Assembly (NCBI GenBank): GCA_032622095.1
Contig: CP136069.1
Coordinates: forward strand, 89,086,618 to 89,150,617
From: Siphonodentalium dalli
Taxonomy: Eukaryota > Mollusca > Scaphopoda > Gadilida > Siphonodentaliidae
Direction: 5' to 3'
DNA length: 64,000 nucleotides
The position numbers and the translations under genes were made by a program. The stretch's first letter is position 1. Every line of letters starts with the position of its first letter. The notes beneath the pieces were generated by a model that did no database searches, had not been told where the DNA came from, and saw only the letters and a list, made by a program, of their open reading frames with translations. Positions 54,720 through 64,000 of this stretch are shown here, piece by piece.

Positions 54720-55472
54720 TAGGCTTGCCGCGATTTTTGATTTTCAAAATCGATTAATCAGTGGCTATAATCGACGATTAATCGATTTTTCTACCCATGA
54801 AATTAAATCTCAAATAGAGATTTAATTTGTAGTAAATAGATGCCAAAAAAGATACTATTATTATTAAGAGGTGCGTCTGGTAAGCGTAAGATGGTAAGAA
54901 TAACTCCCGTTTTACGGGCACCGCACATCGGAAATGAAGGGCATTAGTTCTGAGAATTTGCTACCATATATATTCAAATGCCTCTATTAAACAATAAAAA
55001 CAAAATAATTACTCGTAGTTTATGAACTTTATGTAAGCACTAAGCAGATTCAGAAATCATTTTGATTAAACAAATTGAATGAAAAAATCGGAAAAATACT
55101 CCCAACTCTCGTCGGGCCACGTGCTTCGTGCGTCGGCACATGCGTCGGCACATTAAATGAAAAACCACCGTGACGTGAAACCAAGACGGAACTAGATTAC
55201 TCTATCGGCCCGACCTCAAAAGACGCCGCAACTGAAAGTTACATTGTCACAAATGTTTGCGTGGGTGGGTTTCTGGGTTAGATTAGTGCTGTAAATACGG
55301 TGCAAAATATTTCCTCTTAATTTGAGATAAGTTCTTTGCAAATACGCTGTATGCCAGCGTTCTTGTATTGTTGTGTAGTATGCATTGTTATTTGAACTAA
55401 AGGCGATTTTCATTTTGATTAATCGGCACCACTGACGATTGTTCGATTATTCCCAAAATCGCGGCAAGCCTA
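54720..55472. mobile_element. hAT-like non-autonomous element with 8-bp TSD
   Basis: Termini TAGGCTTGCCGCGATTTT and its complement AAAATCGCGGCAAGCCTA. Perfect 8-bp duplication ATCTTGAG at 54712-54719 and 55473-55480. Subterminal ATCGATTAATC repeats at both ends. 753 bp, no transposase. The interrupted sequence TATCTTGAGTTATA is continuous in the neighbouring repeat copies. Confidence 0.88.
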
Positions 55473-56338
55473 ATCTTGAGTTATACCCATTGGATTTTAT
55501 GGAAATTCTATATATATATTCTTTTTGGGTAAAAAACTGCTAAAGTTCGAAACCCGTTGAGTGCCGATGGATTGTAATCATCTGTATCAACTATGGCAAA
55601 TGATCTGAAGCAAATACAAATGCATTATATCATTTGAAAGGGCATTTCATTCTGAATACAAAACATGAAGCATTTCGAAGATTCTCCTTGTTATTCAAAA
55701 GTTATGGCCCTTTTAAATTTTGGGAAATCAGATTTTTCTGCCGGTCCTAGGTTCAAATATTGCCAGTGAGGGTCCAATCATATGTCTTACATGTACATGT
55801 AACTGCATCAAATATTTCAACATAAACATTTATAATCATGTCATGTATCATTTTGAAGGGAATTTAATCTCAATTATTACTATAAATTAATTTAGGCCAT
55901 TGGCCTTCTATATTTTGAGTTATATCCCTGGTATATTATAGAAATTCTATATACATACATAATTATGCTTATTGGCTCAAAAACTGCTGAAGTTCGAAAA
56001 CCGACTGAGTGCCGATGGCTAGTAATCATCTGTACCAACTATGGCAAATGGTCTGAAGCAATTACAAATGCATGTTATAAATCATTTGAAAGGGCATTCT
56101 GAATACCACAATGAAAGCATTTTGAAGATTCCCCTTGTTATTCAAAAGTTATGGCCCTTTTTCCTACGGTCCTAGATTCAAATCTCTCCAGCGATGGTCG
56201 ACCAATCACATGTACTAGTACTATACCTTCAATAAACGTTTCAACAGCCATTTAGATTTATGTCATATATGTAATTGTGAAGGGAATTTTATTCCGAATA
56301 ATATTATAAATGAATTGAGGCCCTTAGCCTTCTATATC

Positions 56339-56420
56339 TTAACCCTTTACCCATCACGTCGGCATCCAGGTCTGCCATCACGTCGGCTTTTATCGGCTTT
56401 TTTTTTTACCAAGGTTACAC
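56339..56420 (+). mobile_element. Solitary piggyBac-like end
   Basis: TTAACCCTTTACCCATCACG with a repeat 'CATCACGTCGGC' (56353, 56379) truncates copy 3 of the tandem repeat. No matching right end was found; TTAACCCTTTGCTAGTG at 63341 is in the same orientation and is not a partner. Confidence 0.45.
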
Positions 56421-58267
56421 TGGTTTTAGAAGCACTAATTGCACCATTGTTATACGATGAATCGGCATCAAACTTCCTATTCACATTTGTATGATTATAA
56501 TTTGTGTGTTTTGATTACTTTAATCAGCTTTAATGGTATTTTTATACCAAAATAATACACATTTAAAACAAATTTGAATACGCGATCGTGATACAACGGA
56601 AATCGAAACAGGAAACCACCAGCCGGAAGAAATGTTTGATCGGACTATAGATTAATATTTGCTCAACTTGTCGAAGATTATGATAAATAGTTAAAACTAA
56701 TAGATCAAATTCATTCAATGTAATAATTCTACAGGCAATTTTATGAAAACAAATATAAATAATTGTCAAAATCCAGGGTGCTCGTTGACCAATTTGCTGC
56801 GTTTCCAGCGTGGATGCCATTTCCAAGTAAGCTACATCAATGTTGTTACGTGTTTATTACTTACTATTCATCTAACTAATTTAATACGCCAACCACATGT
56901 AGCAACAACATTGTTATACCTCACATATATATCATTTTGTTTTTATTAATAAAGTTATTCGAGAGAATAACATTAGTTTGTCTTGGAGATTGTATCTCTC
57001 ACAGGCATGTGCAATAGATAAACAGCAAAGCGACATGCATCCAGCGTAACGTAAAGTCAGCCCAATTCAACTGCGAGTCGGGAGCGAACTGTCTTGACGT
57101 TGCCGTAAATGGAAGTTTTTGTGAATGAGCTTACGACGTTTTCTGAATGAAATTAAAATGGACAATAAAATTAAACTTTAAAATGGCCTTCCCAGTGTTC
57201 AATTTGTTTTTGGATTAAGCTTGAATATGGCGATTGTCCGACTTAATAACTTTCACAAATATGAACTGATTTCAATAATTTTTGGTATAAATGCTTCTCA
57301 CAATACCCTCTCTACATGATACGACTAGGGATTGGTTCAGACTGTTTTTCGTAATACATGTATTACACTTCATTTTCGACTTATTTTGACTTTGGATGAT
57401 AATTTATTATTCAAGTTTTGATGTCCTGATCACCACCAAACTTGATACATGTATATGTCTGAATTGCCTTAAAATACAAACCTAGTGCGAATCGGGCTTA
57501 GAATTCATTGTTTTTTTTTTTCTTTTCTTCGAATATGGGTACAAAAGCCATCTCAGATGTTAAGGTTACTTATCATTTTCTACCCTTTTTTGAGGTTTCT
57601 GCAATCATTCGAACAAATTTTTATATGAACCAATTTGAATATTTTTTTTCTGCACAAGCTTCTTGTGACACCATATCTATATTATTAGTCTGAATTTTTC
57701 TTTAAAGTTAAAAATCTTTTTTGTTGGGTTTACGGATAATGCGGGTTGAATTTGGCACGGTGGGGTATGCTACCACGCGAGTGCAGACCTCTTGTTTATA
57801 TCAACAATGGGATTCTATTCAAATAAAAATACAACATAGAACGCAACAAACATTTGACTCAATTTCTTTCTAATTAAATTATTTATACTGAATGAATGAG
57901 AATCCATACGGTGTTCCTCTATCAGTCTGCACTCTGTGGTCTGCTTTAATATCTAGCAGCATCTCACCAAGTGAAGAATATATGATTCCAATACACATTT
58001 AATTTATTGTGCTTCATAAATACATTAGAAATGAATTAAGAGCAAATATAATTAAATAGGATAATTACATTAGTGGCGGATCACTTTGATGTATACCATA
58101 GAACATGCTATATAATATACAGATGGCAAATGTTCAGAAATTGGTACGAGTATCTCATAGTGGTTGCAAACTGCGTTCTGTATTTATGCCGCACCACAAG
58201 GAAAATTCCAAATTACAGTATTGTTTACAAGAATTCAACAAAAGAAATTCCCGGTCAGCGTGAACCC
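56421..58267. other. Unassigned AT-rich region
   Basis: No recognisable exon, repeat array or long hairpin. A stretch at about 57230-57790 ('TTTCAATAATTTTTGGTATA', 'CACCAAACTTGATACATG') has the wording of a diverged pearl-type repeat, but no units could be aligned. Confidence 0.35.
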
Positions 58268-58404
58268 CAGATTACATGATTTGGCGACTGCTGCTGTGAG
58301 TCAATTTCGCTTTTCATACCTATGGTATATCATACAATTTTCTCTGAGGAATTATATTCATGTTTAGCATGATAATGGCTCACAGAAGTTGCCCAAATCA
58401 TGTG
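58268..58404. mobile_element. Small inverted-repeat MITE (copy of 7421-7555)
   Basis: 'CAGATTACATGATTTGGC' and 'CCCAAATCATGTGATCC' arms with a diverged centre; flanked by CCC and GGG. Confidence 0.55.
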
Positions 58405-58699
58405 ATCCAGCTTCCATGCTGCTGGGAATTTTGGACAATTGTTTGGCCATTTCCATCATATGGCTAATTTAGGTAATTGCTATATTTTATAAGATCTCAA
58501 AGCTCTATAAATTATTAAAAGGGCGGCTGATATCGATGGGGGTATGGTCAAGATAATGTGAATGGATCATGGAGAAGATGGTGCTTCCAATGAGGGCCAC
58601 CATTGTAGTATAAACATGGATTTTGCAACACAACAGCTCATCCGTACGATACTTTATTCACTAGATAAATTTGGGAGCACACTCGTTGAACCGAAAGCC

Positions 58700-59310
58700 A
58701 ACAAGGCAAGTTCCACAAAATGTGTATGTGTGCTTCACATTTATGTACTGCCCGATTATGCACTGTGAGGAAATTTTTCACGAGTCCTCTAGCTCTCTGT
58801 TGCAAGATGTTCATATCATTTTTTACTTGATGTGCGAGTACAATGTAGCTGCAGCCATTTTGTGATACTCTTCCTTATCTGGTCTGGTCGAGCAACAAAC
58901 GATCTTCCATAAACGTGGACATTTTTGATGCACTGCTTCGCCACATTGTCACTTCGCCACTGGTTGCAACTAGTAGATGTACTGATTCACTGCATTGTCA
59001 CTGAATCACTCTGAATCACTGCATTGTCACTGAATACTCTAAATGTGCACCAGTCCACAAAATTTGTATGTGTGCTAATCAGAATACATCATGATCAAAA
59101 TATGGGCATTTTCGATGTTCTGCTTCGCCACATTGTCACTGAATCACTGCTGTGGTATAATTTGGATTGTCGCTGAATAACTCTGAGTCACTCGAAATGT
59201 GCACCAGTCCACAAAATGTGTATGTGTGCTAATCCGATTACATCATGATCAGAATATGGGCATTTTCGATTCACTGCTTCACCACATTGTTACTGAACTG
59301 AATGACTCCA
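58700..59310. repeat. Tandem repeat, ~154-bp unit
   Basis: 'CCACAAAATGTGTATGTGTGCT' type blocks (58715, 59056, 59210), with 'CATCATGATCA.AATATGGGC' and 'CACTGAATCACT' repeats between them. The best-preserved two units are 59045-59310. Confidence 0.7.
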
Positions 59311-59908
59311 AATTTGCACTTGTCCTCCAATTTAGTCTAAATCTCCTTTGGAAATATTTCTATCTGGTATCGTTGTATTTTATTGGTTGTAACTATCATG
59401 TCCGCTCCGACTTTCTATACTAACACTTGCTCCCTGTCTATACTGCGTCCACAATGGCATTGAAAACAATTGAATCATCGACAAGAAATCTACAAAAAAA
59501 ACACGTCGTTTCATGAAATAAACATGTGGGGCGAAGTTTTAATTTCCGGGTCGCTTGTGGCCTCGAAAAAAGTCATTAAAACAATAAAAATAAGTCTTGT
59601 GTGCATTTAATTAACCATGTGTCTGATACAAAGTCCACCTTGATTATGTTTTCGAACGCATCTGGGCAATGGGAGTGTCAAGAAACGCACATTCAAAACA
59701 ATTAAATGCTATTAAATTCAATTGTAATCCTAAGCGGGCACCTGCACGTAAATAATCTCACGACATAGCTTTCGCGTAAATCAGCCCAATCAAACAAAAC
59801 TATATCTGGTTTTCACAAAGGCATATGTTGCAGTTTTGGCGCAACCCAAAATCGGCTGCTTGTATGGGAAAAAAAGTTTCTATTCCGACATATTAAACAT
59901 TATTAGCT
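59311..59908. other. Unassigned spacer
   Basis: Nothing supported. Confidence 0.35.
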
Positions 59909-62900
59909 CAACTTTACTTTGTAAAGTTTGAGCTATTGCCATGGCTTGGTATCCGTCGTCCGTGTGTGCGTGTGTGTGTGCGTGATGCGTCAACAATTTC
60001 CTTTAGCACGGGCTACAGTTCGTACCTTTGGTCCGATTATTATGAAATTTGTCATGGATGTTGACATTGACATGTAGATGGGAACGAGTCATTTTGGGGT
60101 CATTCGGAAAAAAAACAATGCCGCCAGTGGCCATCTTGGATTTCAAAATTCAATACATTAGCATGGGCTACAGGCCGTACCGTTTGTCTTGTTGTCATGA
60201 AATTTGTCATGGATGTTAATATTGACATGTCGATGGGAACGAGTAATTTTGGGGTCATTTGGCCAAAAAACATGGCCGCCGGCAGCCATCTTAGATTTTA
60301 CTCTTTGCATGACTAAATCCTTTGACACCGGCTACAGGTCGTACCTTTGGTCAGATCATCATAAAAATTTTCATGGATGTTAACAATGACATGTAGATGG
60401 GAACGAGTCTTTTTTTGGTCATTCGGGCAAAAAACATGGCCGCCAGCAGCCATCTTGGATTTTACTCTTTGTATGACTGAATCCTTTAGCACGGGCTACA
60501 GGTCGTACCTTTAGTCTGATCATCATAAATTTTTTTATGGCTGTTGAAATTGTAATGTAGATGGGAACAAGTCATTTTGGGGTCATTCGGATGAAAAACA
60601 ATGGCCGCCAGTGGCCATCTTGTATTTCAAAATTCAGTCCATTAGCACGGGCCACAGGTCGTACTGTTCATCTGATCATCATGAAATTTGTCATGGATGT
60701 TAATATTGACATGTAGATGGGAATGATTAATTTTGGGGTCATTCGGCCAAAAAACATGGCCGCCAGCAGCCATCTTTGATTTTACTCTTTGTATGACTAA
60801 ATCCTTTAGCACGGACTACAGGTGACACTCCACAGTTTCTGCAGGGATTGGTGCAAAAATAAAGGGGCACCAATTCAATGAAAAATAACTGAAATGTGAT
60901 CCCACAACACATATACAATGTATACATACCTGGGTTGAGCACATACTAGGCTTAAAGATTTTGGTACAGAATTGTCATTTTAATGGGGGTAGCAAGAGTT
61001 ATGCCCCTTGATTGTGTGCCTGAAAAATGAAATTTTGATGCAAAAATGGCCAAAATAAGCGATTTTCAGGCCCATGGGACACAAAAACCAGACAATCTAT
61101 GGTATAGCCGCCTATGTTGTCTGGAAGAACACTGTTTCCTCACAAAAATATAAAAAAAATTCAAACTTCTCACCACTGTAATTCTTTTAAAAATATTTTT
61201 CATGCAGATGACAAATTTTAGGTGCTAAAAAGTCACGCTGGTGTCTGGAGCCACTGTTTCGCAGAAATCGCTACTACTTCATACTGGTGGGGTCAAGGTC
61301 ACCTGAAACAATATTTTTCAAAACTCAAAGACATCCTCTAAAAATCCACAAATTCATAACTAACCTTCTCTCAATAAACATACCACACCCATGGTGACAG
61401 AAAACACTGGTACTCTATTCTAAGAAATTTACCCCTACTGATCATTCGAAACTGTGGAGTGTCACCACAGGTCGTACCTTGAGTCTGATCATCATGAAAT
61501 TTTTTATGGCTGTTGAAATTGTAATGTAGATGGGAACGAGTCATTTTGGGGTCATTCGGATGAAAAACATGGCCGCCAGTGGCCATCTTTGATTTCAAAA
61601 TTCAATCCATTAGCACAGGCTACAGGTCGTACCTTTAGTCTGATCATCATGAAATTTGTCATGGATGTTAACAATGACATGTAGATGGGAACGAGTCATT
61701 TTGAGGTCATTCGGCCAAAAAACATGGCTGCCAGCAGCCATCTTGGATTTTACTCTTTGTATGACTAGATCCTTTAGCACAGGCTACAGGTCGTACCTTT
61801 AGTCTGATCATCATAAAATTTGTCATGGATGTTAACAATGACATGTAGATGGAAACAAGTCATTTTGAGGTCATTCGGCCAAAAAACATGGCCGCCAGCA
61901 GCCATCTTGGATTTTACTCTTTGTATGACTAAATCATTTAGCACGGGCTACAGGTCGTACTTTTAGTCTGATCATCATAAAATTTGTCATGAATGTTAAT
62001 AATGACATGTAGATGGGAACGAGTCATTTTGGGGTGATTCGGCCAAAAAACATGGCCACCAGAAGCCATCTTGGATTTGACTCTTTGTATGACTAAATCA
62101 TTTAGCACGGGCTACATGTCGTACTTTTAGTCTGATCATCATAAATTTTGTTATGGCTGTTGAAATTGTAATGTAGATGGGAACGAGTCATTTTGGGGTC
62201 ATTTGGATGAAAAACATGGCCGCCAGTGGCCATCTTTGATTTCAAAATTCAATCCATTAGCACAGGCTACAGGTCGTACTGTTCGTCTGATCATCATAAA
62301 ATTTATCATGCATATTAATATTGACATGTAGATGGGAACGATTAATTTTGGGGTCATTCGGCCAAAAAACATGACCGCAGCAGCCATCTTGGATTTTACT
62401 CTTTGTATGACTAAATCCTTTAGCACGGGCTACAGGTCGTACCTTTAGTCTGATCATCATAAAATTTGTCATGGGTGTTAGCAATGACGTGTAGATTGGA
62501 ACGAGTCATTTTGAGGTCATTCGGACAAAAAACATGGCCGCCAGCAGCCATCTTGGATTTTACTTTTTGTATGACTAAATCATTTAGCACGGGCTACAGG
62601 TCGTACTTTTAGTCTGATCATCATAAAATTTGTCCTGGATGTTAACAATGACATGTAGATGGGAACGAGTCATTTTGGGGTCATTCGTCCAAAAAACATG
62701 GCCGCCAGCAGCCATCTTGGATTTTACTTTTTGTATGACTAAATTCAATCCATTAGCATGGGCTACAGGTCGTACCTTTAGTCTGATCATCATAAAATTT
62801 GTCATGGAAGTTAACGATGACATGTGGATGGGATATAATCATTTTGGGGTCATTCGGCCGAAGACATGGCCGTCAGCAGCCATCTTGGATTTTACTTTTC

Positions 62901-62998
62901 TCTTCATGTCTATAAACTAGTATTAGACATTCAACTTTCTACATTCCTAATCGCTCCATTGACTGTAATACATTAAATTATTCCCTTTCCAAGTTGAG
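59909..62998 (+). mobile_element. Element with a long ~160-bp satellite-like array
   Basis: Opens with the foldback AGCTCAACTTTAC-ttt-GTAAAGTTTGAGCT and a GTGTGTGCG microsatellite. About 14 monomers of 154-168 bp follow, recognised by 'GCCATCTTGGATTTTACTCT', 'ATGACTAAATCCTTTAGC', 'GGGCTACAGGTCGTACC' and 'ACATGTAGATGGGAACGAG'. It closes with AAGTTGAGCT near 62998. Two monomer types alternate irregularly ('TTTTACTCTTTG' versus 'TTTCAAAATTCA'). Interrupted at 60821-61466. Size and layout recall the bivalve ~160-bp repeats carried by pearl/Helitron-like elements; exact family not established. Confidence 0.8.
60821..61466. mobile_element. 646-bp MITE inserted in the satellite array
   Basis: TIRs GGTGACACTCCACAGTTTC and GAAACTGTGGAGTGTCACC are perfect over 19 bp. 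The three bases outside are ACA on both sides (60818-60820, 61467-61469), and removing the element restores the monomer phrase CTACAGGTCGTACC. No ORF of note. Confidence 0.88.
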
Positions 62999-63447
62999 CT
63001 ACAGTGTCATTGACACTTTCATATTGTTATTGAATAGCATTTCAACTTCTAACCTATGATTTAAAAAATTGAAGTTTTAGTATATTAATGCTGTTTTTAT
63101 GTTTTTTTTTATACATGACACACGGAGTAATTGTCGAAGTATTTACGTCGACGTTGCACATCTTATTTCTGTATCCTCACGATCATGGCTTGTGTTTTGT
63201 TTACATTGGTTACTATTTGTGATCACGTGTCAACAACAGTTAATAAGATTTTTACAATACTGGAATCAATTTTATATTGCATTTCCACATTTTATTGAAT
63301 TTCGTTGGTACATTATTAAATGCAAATAAGTAGAAGTTGGTTAACCCTTTGCTAGTGATTGGGGAAACGTGAAGGTAATTCGGGAAATCGAGGTTACGAC
63401 GTCAAATTTCATACAAAATCTTCGCGGTGTTTTTGTTGATAAAATAT
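62999..63447. other. Unassigned spacer
   Basis: Includes TTAACCCTTTGCTAGTG at 63341, a lone piggyBac-like end motif; otherwise nothing supported. Confidence 0.35.
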
Positions 63448-63910
63448 TGGGGATAATTTTATTTAACGATGTTAAAGTATGGTACGCATTCATATGGCCA
63501 TGAACTAGAGTGATTAGTGCACATGTAGATGTGAAAATTTAAAGGAATTCACGCGTAAAACGATCTCATTATTTTATTAGAAAGTGATTGCTAACAGTTA
63601 AGAAATTACGGCGACTGTGTTGCCTTACCGTCTTACGTAATACACAACTCAATCGACGACGTTTTCTGTTTTGCACATTTATATGTTTATATATGCAATA
63701 TATAATGGGGGGATAATTTTGTTTAACGATGTCCAAGTATGGTACGCATTCATGTGGACATGAACTAGAGTGATTGGTGCACACGTACATGTAGATGTGA
63801 AAATTTAAAGAAATGCACTGCAAAACGATCTCTTTATTTTTATTTGAAAGTGATTGCTAACAGTAAAGAAATTATGCAATTTATGGCGACAGTGTTGTCT
63901 CACGCAGTAC
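63448..63910 (+). repeat. Two-copy tandem duplication, ~258-bp unit
   Basis: 'GGGGATAATTTTATTTAACG', 'GTATGGTACGCATTCAT.TGG' and 'AAAGTGATTGCTAACAGT' occur in the same order from 63450 and from 63711, with ~10% differences. Confidence 0.8.
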
Positions 63911-64000
63911 CGTACACAACCAAATCTCCGCCATTTTGTTGTTTTAAAATATTTCTGTTGATAAATTGAACACCATAATAAGATAAATTTTCGGAAATTA

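Larger units (their letters stand above)
53689..56340 (+). repeat. Tandem ~430-bp repeat, three copies, first copy split by two insertions
   Basis: Units share 'ATCATTTGAAAGGGCATT', 'CAAAAGTTATGGCCCTTT', 'GGTCCAATCA' and 'TTTAGGCC...GGCCTTCTATAT'. Copy 1 is 53689-53932, 54639-54719, with the MULE-like and hAT-like elements between and after. Copies 2 and 3 start near 55481 and 55920 without those insertions and so serve as empty-site references. Confidence 0.8.

Noticed and set aside
1-64000. tRNA-derived SINEs or tRNA genes
   Set aside because: No GGTTCGAATCC-type B box paired with an A box was found by eye; a covariance-model scan would be needed to exclude diverged ones.

Overview
This 64 kb window is AT-rich eukaryotic DNA from an animal genome, most likely a bivalve or other lophotrochozoan mollusc. 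The grounds are the pattern of repeats: internal tandem arrays with ~160-bp units, GACG/GACA microsatellite cores, Helitron-like units ending in CTAG, abundant TTAA and TA MITEs, and TTAGGG-type interstitial repeats. The host assignment is inference from repeat style, not from a diagnostic gene. There are no operons, CRISPR arrays, rRNA genes or recognisable tRNA genes.

Host coding content is sparse. The best gene is an uninterrupted 843-codon minus-strand ORF (15184-17715). It has an in-frame stop just upstream of its ATG, a good splice acceptor in its 5' UTR and a C-terminal region that looks like a divergent VPS9 (Rab5-family GEF) domain. A possible first coding exon of an unrecognised gene lies at 37841-37953 (minus). 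Nearly everything else is mobile DNA.

Region by region. 1-2.6 kb: an inverted-orientation ~160-bp array, then a second element with 161-bp repeats. 2.6-15 kb: a dense field of MITEs (TA-flanked palindromes, three TTAA families, a Harbinger-like element, long-TIR elements). 15.2-17.8 kb: the VPS9-like gene. 17.8-24.9 kb: a small TTAA MITE and then a ~6.8-kb piggyBac-like element. It is bounded by TTAA, carries matching CCCTTTC ends, has younger elements nested in it and encodes a full 620-aa DDD transposase (22268-24130). 25-33.5 kb: telomere-like repeats, pearl-type elements and several minisatellites. 33.5-40.6 kb: mostly unassigned, with hairpins and the candidate exon. 40.74-49.62 kb: the most striking object. 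It is an almost palindromic element of 8,872 bp with ~3.95-kb inverted arms and a ~0.96-kb unique centre, and it starts 5'-AG. A perfect 6-bp target duplication (TTGGAC) flanks it, and it sits in the 3' end of a decayed non-LTR retrotransposon reading frame. These are Polinton/Maverick hallmarks, but no polymerase or integrase is present; the centre carries three tightly packed small ORFs. 49.83-52.91 kb: head-to-tail Helitron-like units joined at CTAG|TC. 53.7-56.3 kb: a ~430-bp tandem repeat, one copy of which is split by a MULE/foldback-like element (9-bp TSD) and a hAT-like element (8-bp TSD). 59.9-63.0 kb: a long ~160-bp array of the same family as the window start but in the opposite orientation, itself interrupted by a 646-bp MITE.

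The genes do not form a pathway. What links the window is transposition: one apparently intact piggyBac-type transposase lies among many short elements that share its TTAA target and CCCTTT ends, alongside non-autonomous members of at least five other superfamilies.
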